Assembly: GCA_031427625.1 (NCBI GenBank)
Contig: JANPNV010000120.1
Coordinates: 1 to 9,678, forward strand
Length of the DNA stretch: 9,678 bases
Origin: JADKIH01 sp031427625
GTDB taxonomy: Bacteria > Bacteroidota > Bacteroidia > AKYH767-A > 2013-40CM-41-45
Reading direction: 5' to 3'
Numbering within the stretch: position 1 is the stretch's first letter; each line of letters opens with the position of its first letter. The position numbers and the translations under genes were made by a program. Below, piece after piece: positions 1 through 6,187 of the stretch. A model generated the notes under the pieces. It was given only the letters and a program-made list of their open reading frames with translations, did no database searches and was not told where the DNA came from.

Positions 1-128
1 ATAATAATCCTGTGGAGGAAGGCATTGTTGAATTTCCCGAACAGTATTATTATAGCAGTGCCAGGGATTATGCGGGATTAAAGGGGCCTGTAAATGTGAG
101 TGTTTTAAATTTACATAACTTGTATTAG
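1..128 (+). CDS. C-terminal end of a REP-associated tyrosine transposase (RAYT, IS200/TnpA-like), cut by the left edge
   Basis: The frame starting at base 3 is open to the TAG at 126-128 and gives about 41 residues. It contains NPVEEGIVEFPEQYYYSS followed by ARDYAG, which matches the end of the Y1 transposase (IS200-like) domain as found in RAYT proteins (NPV-x-x-GIV, then YSSxxDY). RAYTs are single-copy, domesticated relatives of IS200/IS605 TnpA that process REP palindromes. The catalytic HUH motif and tyrosine lie outside the window, so activity cannot be judged. A REP-like palindrome begins about 35 bases after the stop, which fits a RAYT next to its own substrate. An ordinary IS200-family transposase is the alternative. 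Family assignment is from recognition of the C-terminal motif only. Confidence 0.75.
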   Translation, partial: NNPVEEGIVEFPEQYYYSSARDYAGLKGPVNVSVLNLHNLY

Positions 129-160
129 CGAAATAAAATCACTCAAAGAAAAATCTAATT

Positions 161-231
161 TGAAGTACTGTGTACGGCGGAATCCCCCTGCGCACATGGC
201 CGACGCGCAAAGATTCCGCCGAGCAGGAATT
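161..231 (+). repeat. REP-like palindromic element, copy 1
   Basis: The arms CGGCGGAATC (175-184) and GATTCCGCCG (212-221) are perfect 10-bp complements separated by 27 nt. Inside the loop a second pair, TGCGC (189-193) and GCGCA (205-209), extends the hairpin and leaves ACATGGCC near its tip. The element is preceded by TGAAGTACTGT (161-171) and followed by GAGCAGGAATTA. The same modules recur at 1784-1856, with about 20 of the 27 loop bases identical. Its place directly after a RAYT gene supports a REP-type identity. Confidence 0.75.
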
Positions 232-238
232 ATTTTTG

Positions 239-1744
239 ATGATAAGATATTTAAATATGATAAAATCATTTTGCAAAAGTAGTTATATCGTTTGGTGCAT
301 TATTTTAACATCAAATTCTTATGGTCAACGTCAAGATAGAATCTGGTTATTCCCCGATAGCGCAGGAATCGATTTCAATGATCCTTCAAATCCGATTTCG
401 ATTAATTGCAATTTAGTTCCGCCTGCAGGTTATTCTTCTTCCATTTCAGATAATCAAGGTAACCTGTTATTTTATACAGGAGGAATTGATCTAACTTATA
501 AGCCAATGCGTATCTTCGATAAGAATGGTGATATTATGCAGAACGGAGATTCAATGAAGGGATATCCCTGGGTGGGTCAAGGCAATATGATATTACCGAT
601 GCCTGGTGATACAAATAAATATTATGTATTTATTGCTGGTAGAGATGGATCAATTGGTAATTCCTTGTATTATTCAATCGTAGACATGTCTTTAAACAAT
701 GGTTTCGGTTCTGTCATATTAAGAGATAGTTTATTTTTATCGGACCATATTAATGAAAAGCTAAATGCCACTAAGCATGCAAATGGCAGAGATTGTTGGA
801 TAGTTGTTCAATCAAATCATCAGGATTCTCTTTTTCATAAATTCCTTATCACTCCGGATAGTATATTTGGGCCAATAGATCAAAAAATTGGTTCAGGTGA
901 TAATATTAATAAAGCATTTGGCCAAATGATATTTTCCAGTGATGGATCAAAATTAGGAGTCGTAGCAGAAAATGCAACGGTTGATATATTCGATTTTGAT
1001 AGATGTTCAGGTGTTTTGACAAACTATAAGGCCGCTGGAGAGGGAGTTTTTTCGTATCCAAATGTATATTTTGGCTGCAGTTTTTCTCCTAGCGGAAATT
1101 TATTTTATACGTCTTCAATATGGTATGAATATAAAAATGTTTATCAGTACGATCTTACAGCTGGAAACATAAAAGCGACTAAACAAATAATTTTTTCTTA
1201 TCCTGACACGGGATTAGTCCAGAATTTGGAGTTAGGTCAACATCTGCTAGCACCTGATAACAAAATTTACATAGCTAAAGGAAAAGGATTTGATGGATTT
1301 AATTGGAACACATATTATACTCATCATATGGACGTAATTACGAGTCCAGATTCAGTTGGATTATCATGTAATTATCAACCGGCATATCTTGATTTAGGAG
1401 CCGGAAAAACGGTGCAAGGCCTCCCCACCATGGTTAACTACAACCTCGGTCCCGTTACCGGCAGCATCTGCGATTCACTCTCAATCGGAATCAAAGCCAT
1501 TGACCCTCCAAAATTATTTTCACTTTTTCCAAATCCATTCACCGATGAAATCACCTTGCATTCTTCCTCGCAACTGAACGGAAATATGATTATCAGAAAT
1601 GAAATCGGGCAGGTTCTTTTTAAAACAACGATTAAAGAAAACAAGACATTCAATCTTTCATTTTTGACGGCGGGAATTTATTTAGTGCAAGTAGAAATTG
1701 CCGGGAAAATTTACAATGAGCGGCTGGTGAAAATGAAAAAGTAG
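239..1744 (+). CDS. Secreted beta-propeller-like protein with T9SS type A sorting domain
   Basis: The protein has 501 residues if it starts at 239. A second in-frame ATG at 257 gives an equally good signal peptide: lysines, a hydrophobic stretch around SYIVWCIIL, and probable cleavage before QRQD. An upstream GTG at 170 lies inside the REP palindrome and is not credible. After the signal comes RIWLFPDSAGIDFN, then SDNQGNLLFYTGG and KYYVFIAG. These are typical of a large Bacteroidota family of secreted proteins with repeated beta-propeller blades that read 'x-IWYFG-x-x-AGLDFN ... GNLLFYTDG'. Residues about 425-501 form the C-terminal sorting domain (LFPNPFTDEITL, GQVLFK, GIYLVQVE, ending RLVKMKK), which targets export through the type IX system and then cleavage or anchoring at the cell surface. 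The substrate or ligand is unknown. The gene sits alone between two REP copies. A local GC-rich block at about 1395-1500 covers the end of the propeller and the linker. Confidence 0.85.
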   Translation: MIRYLNMIKSFCKSSYIVWCIILTSNSYGQRQDRIWLFPDSAGIDFNDPSNPISINCNLVPPAGYSSSISDNQGNLLFYTGGIDLTYKPMRIFDKNGDIMQNGDSMKGYPWVGQGNMILPMPGDTNKYYVFIAGRDGSIGNSLYYSIVDMSLNNGFGSVILRDSLFLSDHINEKLNATKHANGRDCWIVVQSNHQDSLFHKFLITPDSIFGPIDQKIGSGDNINKAFGQMIFSSDGSKLGVVAENATVDIFDFDRCSGVLTNYKAAGEGVFSYPNVYFGCSFSPSGNLFYTSSIWYEYKNVYQYDLTAGNIKATKQIIFSYPDTGLVQNLELGQHLLAPDNKIYIAKGKGFDGFNWNTYYTHHMDVITSPDSVGLSCNYQPAYLDLGAGKTVQGLPTMVNYNLGPVTGSICDSLSIGIKAIDPPKLFSLFPNPFTDEITLHSSSQLNGNMIIRNEIGQVLFKTTIKENKTFNLSFLTAGIYLVQVEIAGKIYNERLVKMKK

Positions 1745-1760
1745 ACTCTTTTTTCTTGGA

Positions 1761-1783
1761 GATTCCGCCGAGCGGGATTAAAA
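1761..1783 (+). repeat. Half REP element (right arm only)
   Basis: GATTCCGCCGAGCGGGATTA (1761-1780) matches the right arm and tail of the neighbouring full copies, but no left arm precedes it. It lies 16 bases after the stop of the T9SS gene. Its arm GATTCCGCCG (1761-1770) is complementary to the left arm of the next copy (1799-1808), so it can form an alternative hairpin with a 28-nt loop. That hairpin could slow or stop transcription after the upstream gene, although no T-tract follows it. Confidence 0.7.
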
Positions 1784-1856
1784 GTGAAGTACTGTCTGCG
1801 GCGGAATCCCCTCACGCACATGGCCTGCACTCAAAGATTCCGCCGAGCGGGGTTAA
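1784..1856 (+). repeat. REP-like palindromic element, copy 2
   Basis: It begins GTGAAGTACTGT like copy 1. The arms CGGCGGAATC (1799-1808) and GATTCCGCCG (1836-1845) form a 10-bp stem with a 27-nt loop that keeps CGCACATGGCC. The tail reads GAGCGGGGTTAA. It is in the same orientation as copy 1, so the two form an imperfect direct repeat of about 70 bp around the T9SS gene. Unlike copy 1, the inner stem is reduced to GCA/TGC. Confidence 0.75.
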
Positions 1857-1894
1857 CTGGAGTAGAAATTTTCAAAAAATATTATATTTTAAAT

Positions 1895-2113
1895 TTACTT
1901 ATTCGATCCAGTCGATGGCTTCCCTTGCATCGTGATTGAAGTTTTTCCAATCATCTGCTCCGTTGTGTCCTCCGCCCGACTGTTCAATGATTTATTAATT
2001 GCTTCCGCTTCCGATAAATTTTCAGTCTCCATTATCTTCTTTATATGATTCCAGTATGCCTCTTTCATCTGCGGTGTGTAAAAACTTGTTGATTTGTTTT
2101 CCGGCTTTTCCAT
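1895..2113 (-). CDS. Small protein of unknown function, apparently frameshifted
   Basis: The minus-strand frame from the ATG at 2113 to the TAA at 1895-1897 gives 72 residues. The first 41 look like a genuine protein (MEKPENKSTSFYTPQMK, then an amphipathic stretch IKKIMETENLSEAEAINK). The rest of this frame is an unconvincing serine/threonine/glycine-rich tail. Reading the -1 frame from base 1991 gives 30 residues, starting IIEQSGGGHNG and ending REAIDWIE, with a TAA at 1899-1901. Joining the two across the AAA at 1991-1993 makes a coherent acidic 71-residue protein. I infer a one-base deletion in that A-run or a sequencing error. I do not recognise the family. The LSEAEAINKIIE segment faintly resembles the helix of ribbon-helix-helix proteins, which is only a suggestion. 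It is downstream of thiL on the same strand, separated by 202 AT-rich bases in which I see no clear promoter. Confidence 0.5.
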   Translation of the reverse strand: MEKPENKSTSFYTPQMKEAYWNHIKKIMETENLSEAEAINKSLNSRAEDTTEQMIGKTSITMQGKPSTGSNK

Positions 2114-2298
2114 AAAAATTTGAATTATTAGTTAGTGAAAATATTAATAATTAAAAGTAGTTAAATTTTTATTTCTTTTCTGTATTATTAAAAATTTACT
2201 GACGATAAAAGCATTTACAAGCACTGTTCTATTTATATTGATACAGCGTAAGTGAATATTAGTCCTCTGTTCAACCGAATTGTTTCTTAAACTCACAA

Positions 2299-2319
2299 TT
2301 CTTACCTCTTACTTCTTAC
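2299..2319 (+). repeat. Heptanucleotide tandem repeat (YTCTTAC x3) at the end of thiL
   Basis: Three consecutive heptamers occur: TTCTTAC, CTCTTAC and TTCTTAC. Degenerate relatives lie on either side (TCCTTCA inside the thiL coding end, TTCTTAA at 2284-2290). On the minus strand the unit reads RTAAGAR, and the copy nearest thiL supplies its TAA stop codon (2316-2318). The array resembles the TCTTGNN array at 3437-3485 in unit length and orientation. Confidence 0.55.
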
Positions 2320-3359
2320 TCCTTCATCCCATCCCACCCTTGTGCCTGCAGCTTCACAACATTCTCCGACTTATCAATTAAATTAATTCCTGCAGCGGCA
2401 TCGGTAATATGTCCGATGATGGAAATATCCAAATGTTCTCTGAGTTTTTCATAATCACTTTGCTTTATTGTGAAAAGCAATTCATAGTCTTCGCCGCCAT
2501 TCAAAGCGCATACCGTCGGGTCGAGGTTAAATTCTCTTGCCGTATTATATGTCTGCGGATCGATTGGTAGTTTGTCTTCGTAAATCGTGCAACCTACATT
2601 CGATTGTTTACACAGGTGCATCGTCTCAGAAGATAGTCCGTCGGAAATATCAATCATCGATGTCGGTATAACTTTTAGTTCGCGCAATTTGTCGATGATG
2701 TCTCTTCTTGCTTCAGGTTTTAGCTGACGCTCGAGAATGTAATCGTTACCGCTCAGGTCTGGTTGTATCTTCGGATTTTCGATAAATATTTTTTTCTCTC
2801 TTTCTAAAAGTTGCAATCCTACATATGCTCCGCCTAAATCGCCAGACACACAGAGCAGATCGTTTTCCTGCGCACCATTTCTGTAAACAATATCTTCTTT
2901 TGCTGCAACACCAATTGCAGTAATCGATAAGATGAGTCCGGAGGTAGATGATGTTGTATCGCCACCAACCAGATCGATACTATACTTTTCACATGCAAGC
3001 CGGATTCCCGAATACAATTCTTCAACTGCTTCAAGAGAAAAACGATTCGAGATAGCCATGCTCACGAGTATTTGTTTCGGTATGGCATTCATCGCATAAA
3101 TATCACTCAGGTTTACGATCACTGATTTAAATCCAAGGTGCATCAATGGATGAAACATCAGATCGAAATGAACACCTTCAACAAGCATGTCTGTCGTCAC
3201 CACCGTCATCAGCTCACCGTTTTCCAAAACAGCGGCATCATCGCCGATCCCTTTTTTACTCTGCGAATTTTTTAATTCGACACCTTCAGAGATCATATCG
3301 ATCAATGCAAATTCTCCAAGCTCCCTGAGCTCCGTTCTGCTATTTTTATTTTCAAACAT
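2316..3359 (-). CDS. thiL: Thiamine-monophosphate kinase
   Basis: ThiL phosphorylates thiamine monophosphate with ATP to give thiamine diphosphate, the last step of cofactor synthesis in the cytoplasm. From the ATG at 3359 the protein has 347 residues, close to the family norm. The motifs run in the usual order: GDDAAV (39-44), TTDMLVEGVHF (55-65), NLSDIYAMNA (83-92), GGDTTSS (132-138), GDLGGA (173-178), IDISDGLS (236-243) and GGEDYELLF (288-296). These cover the Mg-ATP and substrate sites of the PurM/ThiL fold, and no key motif is missing. An in-frame ATG at 3407 would add 16 unusual residues. MFENKNSRTELRELGEF at 3359 is the typical N-terminus in Bacteroidota, so I chose that start. It is divergent to the SUF genes, and its stop codon lies in a heptamer repeat. 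I see no direct link with Fe-S assembly. Confidence 0.95.
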   Translation of the reverse strand: MFENKNSRTELRELGEFALIDMISEGVELKNSQSKKGIGDDAAVLENGELMTVVTTDMLVEGVHFDLMFHPLMHLGFKSVIVNLSDIYAMNAIPKQILVSMAISNRFSLEAVEELYSGIRLACEKYSIDLVGGDTTSSTSGLILSITAIGVAAKEDIVYRNGAQENDLLCVSGDLGGAYVGLQLLEREKKIFIENPKIQPDLSGNDYILERQLKPEARRDIIDKLRELKVIPTSMIDISDGLSSETMHLCKQSNVGCTIYEDKLPIDPQTYNTAREFNLDPTVCALNGGEDYELLFTIKQSDYEKLREHLDISIIGHITDAAAGINLIDKSENVVKLQAQGWDGMKE

Positions 3360-3436
3360 GCTGCGAAAATACATACAATAATTCCCCTCAAAGCCATTTA
3401 TCTCCATAGTACAATCTCAGTTTTACTATTTTTTAA

Positions 3437-3485
3437 TCTTTAGTCTTGGTTCTTGACTCTTGCTTCTTGGTTCTCGATTCTATAC
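3437..3485 (+). repeat. Heptanucleotide tandem array (TCTTGNN, seven units) between thiL and sufA
   Basis: Seven consecutive 7-mers are in register: TCTTTAG, TCTTGGT, TCTTGAC, TCTTGCT, TCTTGGT, TCTCGAT, TCTATAC. The first three or four bases are conserved and the last two or three vary. On the minus strand the unit reads NNCAAGA. The array occupies the divergent intergenic region and overlaps the SUF promoter. Short heptanucleotide repeats of this kind are known from other bacteria (for example STRR elements of cyanobacteria), but I do not know a named family matching this one. Confidence 0.65.
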
Positions 3486-3490
3486 CTTTG
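3460..3490 (+). promoter_or_regulatory. Bacteroidota-type promoter for sufA and downstream genes
   Basis: TACCTTTG (3483-3490) is an exact match to the -7 consensus TAnnTTTG of the Bacteroidota primary sigma factor. TTG at 3460-3462 lies 20 nt upstream, as expected for the -33 element. Transcription would start near 3495-3498, giving a leader of about 25 nt before the sufA ATG. Because TTG recurs every 7 bases in the array, the neighbouring TTGs (3453-3455, 3467-3469) are alternative -33 elements with worse spacing. Confidence 0.65.
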
Positions 3491-3520
3491 TGGCTGATTT
3501 TTAAGCAGAAAGGCAAAAAA

Positions 3521-3847
3521 ATGATTACCGTAACAGACCGCGCCAAAGAAAAAGCGTTGGAATTAATGCAAAAAGACAATAAAACCGGAAGTGCCTTCAT
3601 TCGTGTAGGTGTTGAAGGTGGAGGTTGCTCAGGATTAACCTATAAACTCGAATTCGATACTGTTCAGAAACCTGAGGACAAAGTATTTGAAGATAAGGGA
3701 ATTAAGATCGTTTGTGATAAAAAGAGCTTTCTCTATTTAATAGGAACAGAGCTGGATTTCAGCGATGGTCTGAATGGAAAAGGATTTTTATTTCAGAACC
3801 CGAATGCATCCAGAACATGTGGATGTGGAGAGAGCTTCTCCGTTTAA
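3521..3847 (+). CDS. sufA: A-type Fe-S cluster carrier (HesB/IscA/SufA family)
   Basis: This 108-residue protein is full length for the family. It has the three conserved cysteines of A-type carriers: C36 in GGGCSGLTYKLEFD, and C100 and C102 in RTCGCGESF. These ligate iron or a Fe-S cluster passed from the SufBCD scaffold to apo-proteins. The ATG at 3521 is chosen because the family begins at ITVTDRAKEKA. A frame extension back to 3446 would run through the promoter and heptamer array. It is the first gene of the SUF locus, about 25 nt after the predicted transcription start and 96 nt before sufB, the largest gap in the cluster. Its 3' end overlaps a hairpin with a T-tract. Sequence alone does not separate SufA from IscA or ErpA. 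The name is given from its position next to sufB. Confidence 0.9.
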   Translation: MITVTDRAKEKALELMQKDNKTGSAFIRVGVEGGGCSGLTYKLEFDTVQKPEDKVFEDKGIKIVCDKKSFLYLIGTELDFSDGLNGKGFLFQNPNASRTCGCGESFSV

Positions 3848-3856
3848 TTTTTTTTT
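3827..3856 (+). terminator. Putative intrinsic terminator or attenuator at the end of sufA
   Basis: GGAGA (3827-3831) pairs with TCTCC (3837-3841) around a 5-nt loop, and a G-T pair can shorten the loop to 3. It is followed almost at once by GTTTAA and nine T (3848-3856). The hairpin is inside the last sufA codons and the stop codon lies in the T-rich tract. The stem is short, so partial rather than full termination is more likely. No consensus TAnnTTTG promoter is visible between here and sufB. Confidence 0.45.
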
Positions 3857-3943
3857 GCCCGATTTTCCTCTTTAGATTCAATATAAATAGAGTAGAAAAC
3901 AGGCCAAAAAGAGCAGTATTTAACAAATTTCAAGTAAAAAGGC

Positions 3944-5389
3944 ATGTCAGAGGATTTAAAAATATTAGAAGATTTAACCCAGAGGGACTATAAATATGGC
4001 TTTGTCAGCGATATAGAATCTGATAATGCACCCATGGGATTATCAGAAGATATTGTTCGGTTTATTTCCAAAAAGAAAAATGAACCGGAATGGCTGCTCG
4101 AATGGAGGTTGAAAGCGTACAGGCATTGGCTGACAATGACGGAACCGACATGGGCACATGTACATTATCCGGTTATCGATTTTCAAAACATCATTTATTA
4201 TTCGGCACCGAAACAAATAATAATGCTCAACAGTCTCGACGAACTCGATCCTGAAATTAAAAAGACATTCGACAAACTTGGAATTTCTCTCGAGGAACAA
4301 AAACGTTTAGCAAATGTTGCTGTTGATGCAGTCATCGACAGCGTAAGTGTGAAAACTACATTTCGTTCTGCGCTTGCAGAACTCGGTGTTATATTTTGTT
4401 CGTTTAGCGAAGCCGTTCAGGATCATCCTGAACTAATAAAAGAATACCTCGGATCGGTTGTTCCTCCTACAGATAATTTTTATGCTGCATTGAATAGTGC
4501 AGTCTTCAGCGATGGATCTTTTTGTTATATCCCGAAAGGTGTTCGTTGTCCGATGGAACTTTCGACATACTTTAGAATAAATTCGGCAGGGACAGGACAA
4601 TTCGAACGAACACTCATCATTGCCGACGAAGGATCATTTGTTAGTTACCTTGAAGGATGCACAGCTCCGATGCGTGATGAAAATCAGTTGCACGCTGCTG
4701 TTGTCGAAATTTATTCACACAAAGATGCGCAAGTAAAATATTCTACTGTGCAGAACTGGTACCCGGGCGATAAAAACGGAAAAGGTGGTATTTATAATTT
4801 CGTTACGAAGCGTGGAATTTGTGCCGGAAATAATTCACGCATCTCCTGGACGCAGGTAGAAACAGGTTCAGCAATCACGTGGAAATATCCAAGTGTGATT
4901 CTGAAGGGAGATAATTCTATCGGTGAATTCTACAGTGTTGCGGTAACAAATAATTATCAGCAGGCTGACACGGGAACGAAGATGATTCACCTCGGAAAGA
5001 ATACGAAAAGTACAATCATATCAAAAGGAATTTCGGGCGGATTTAGCAATAACAGCTACCGTGGTTTAGTGAAGATATCGAAGAAGGCAGATAATGCACG
5101 GAATTTTTCGCAATGTGATTCTCTTCTTCTTGGAGATAAATGCGGCGCACATACTTTTCCATATCTCGAAGTCAGCAATAAGACTGCTATCATCGAACAT
5201 GAGGCAACTACCTCTAAAGTCGGAGAAGATAAAATATTCTATTGTAACCAGAGAGGAATCTCCACCGAAGATGCAATCGGACTTATTGTGAACGGATATT
5301 GCAAAGAAGTGTTCAACCAGCTTCCGATGGAATTTGCTGTTGAGGCGCAAAAACTTTTAGCAGTTTCACTTGAAGGCAGCGTTGGATAA
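3944..5389 (+). CDS. sufB: Fe-S cluster scaffold subunit SufB
   Basis: SufB is the main scaffold subunit of the cytoplasmic SufB-SufC2-SufD complex on which clusters are assembled from sulfur delivered by SufS-SufE. The 481 residues match the family over the whole length: AVDAVIDSVSVKTTF (126-140), PKGVRCPMELSTYFRIN (197-213), YLEGCTAPMRDENQLHAA (235-252), VQNWYPGDKNGKGG (269-282), and the C-terminal beta-helix with RNFSQCDSLLLG and IIEHEATTSKVGED. C391 aligns with E. coli Cys405, and H419/E420 with His433/Glu434, the residues needed for sulfur acceptance and cluster formation. None is missing. A second short ATG-rich start is not needed: the N-terminus SEDLKILEDLTQRDYKYGF is typical. It is 24 nt before sufC and 96 nt after sufA. 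Certainty is very high. Confidence 0.98.
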   Translation: MSEDLKILEDLTQRDYKYGFVSDIESDNAPMGLSEDIVRFISKKKNEPEWLLEWRLKAYRHWLTMTEPTWAHVHYPVIDFQNIIYYSAPKQIIMLNSLDELDPEIKKTFDKLGISLEEQKRLANVAVDAVIDSVSVKTTFRSALAELGVIFCSFSEAVQDHPELIKEYLGSVVPPTDNFYAALNSAVFSDGSFCYIPKGVRCPMELSTYFRINSAGTGQFERTLIIADEGSFVSYLEGCTAPMRDENQLHAAVVEIYSHKDAQVKYSTVQNWYPGDKNGKGGIYNFVTKRGICAGNNSRISWTQVETGSAITWKYPSVILKGDNSIGEFYSVAVTNNYQQADTGTKMIHLGKNTKSTIISKGISGGFSNNSYRGLVKISKKADNARNFSQCDSLLLGDKCGAHTFPYLEVSNKTAIIEHEATTSKVGEDKIFYCNQRGISTEDAIGLIVNGYCKEVFNQLPMEFAVEAQKLLAVSLEGSVG

Positions 5390-5413
5390 AAAAATCAAAT
5401 AACAAAACAGACA

Positions 5414-6184
5414 ATGAGTTTACTTGAGATAAAAAATCTTAAAGCAAGAGTAGAAGATAAAGATATTCTGAACGGCATTACATTAACTGTTAAGCCAGGA
5501 GAAGTGCATGCAATCATGGGCCCGAACGGTTCCGGAAAAAGTACGCTGGCATCAGTTCTCGCTGGCCGCGACGAATATGAAGTTACCGGTGGCGAAGTTC
5601 TCTTCAACGGAAAAGATTTGCTTGATCTTTCACCCGAAGATCGCGCACGTCAGGGAATGTTCCTTGCTTTTCAGTATCCGGTCGAAATTCCGGGCGTGAC
5701 AAATGCAAACTTTCTGAAGACAGCATTAAACGAAATAAGGAAGTCAAAAAATCTCCAACCGCTCGACTCAAAAGATTTTCTCATCCTGATGCGTGAGAAA
5801 ATGAAGCTTGTTGAAATTGATAAGGCAATGACGCAGCGTTCTGTCAATGAAGGATTCAGCGGTGGCGAGAAAAAAAGAAATGAAATTTTTCAGATGGCCA
5901 TGCTCGAACCACAATTGGCAATATTAGATGAAACTGATTCAGGACTAGACATCGACGCATTGCGTGTCGTAGCTAATGGAGTAAATGCACTTAGAAATAA
6001 AGAACGCTCGTTTGTTGTGATTACTCACTATCAGCGACTGCTCGATTACATCGTTCCTGATTTTGTTCACGTTCTCTATAACGGGCGCATAGTGAAATCA
6101 GGCAATAAGGATCTTGCATTTGAGCTGGAAGAAAAAGGATACGATTGGATAAAAGAAGAAGTTGCGGAAGGAGCAAAAATCTAA
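5414..6184 (+). CDS. sufC: Fe-S assembly ATPase SufC
   Basis: SufC is the ABC-type ATPase of the SufBCD scaffold. ATP binding drives a conformational change that opens the SufB-SufD interface for cluster building. It is soluble and not a transporter component. The 256 residues carry Walker A GPNGSGKST (36-44), the Q-loop FLAFQYP (Q87), the signature GFSGGEKKRNE (147-157), Walker B with LAILDETDSGLD (D172, E173) and the switch histidine in VVITHY (H205). The FQYPVEIPGV and SGGEKKRNE wording is specific to SufC among ABC ATPases. The start at 5414 gives the usual N-terminus SLLEIKNLKARV. It ends three bases before sufD, so the two are likely translated together. Confidence 0.98.
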   Translation: MSLLEIKNLKARVEDKDILNGITLTVKPGEVHAIMGPNGSGKSTLASVLAGRDEYEVTGGEVLFNGKDLLDLSPEDRARQGMFLAFQYPVEIPGVTNANFLKTALNEIRKSKNLQPLDSKDFLILMREKMKLVEIDKAMTQRSVNEGFSGGEKKRNEIFQMAMLEPQLAILDETDSGLDIDALRVVANGVNALRNKERSFVVITHYQRLLDYIVPDFVHVLYNGRIVKSGNKDLAFELEEKGYDWIKEEVAEGAKI

Positions 6185-6187
6185 GAG

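Noticed and set aside
156..162. TAATTTG as a promoter -7 element for the T9SS gene
   Set aside because: It has one base too few between TA and TTTG, and no TTG lies at the right distance upstream.
170..238. Extension of the T9SS protein to a GTG at 170
   Set aside because: The added 23 residues are a translation of the REP palindrome, and the signal peptide begins at 239 or 257.
1438..1653. Minus-strand open frame of 71 codons under the T9SS sorting domain
   Set aside because: The plus strand encodes a clear sorting domain here. The antisense product shows no motif.
161..1856. CRISPR array or composite transposon formed by the repeats
   Set aside because: There are only two full copies, 1.5 kb apart, with palindromic structure and no spacers, no transposase within, and no target-site duplication that I could identify.
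1985..1999. Programmed -1 frameshift in the small minus-strand gene
   Set aside because: No slippery heptamer of the X-XXY-YYZ type and no evident downstream stimulator. A one-base deletion explains it more simply.
3389..3396. TGGCTTTG on the minus strand as a thiL promoter
   Set aside because: One mismatch to TAnnTTTG and no -33 TTG at 19-21 nt. Position is reasonable but support is too weak.
3360..3407. Upstream in-frame ATG of thiL at 3407
   Set aside because: It adds 16 residues not typical of ThiL. The conserved N-terminus begins at MFENK (3359).
3446..3520. Upstream start of sufA at 3446
   Set aside because: It would translate the heptamer array and the predicted promoter. The family starts at 3521.
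5066..5350. Minus-strand open frame of 94 codons inside sufB, and similar frames in sufC, sufD, sufS and sufT
   Set aside because: They are antisense to genes whose plus-strand proteins are certain, and none shows a recognisable protein pattern.
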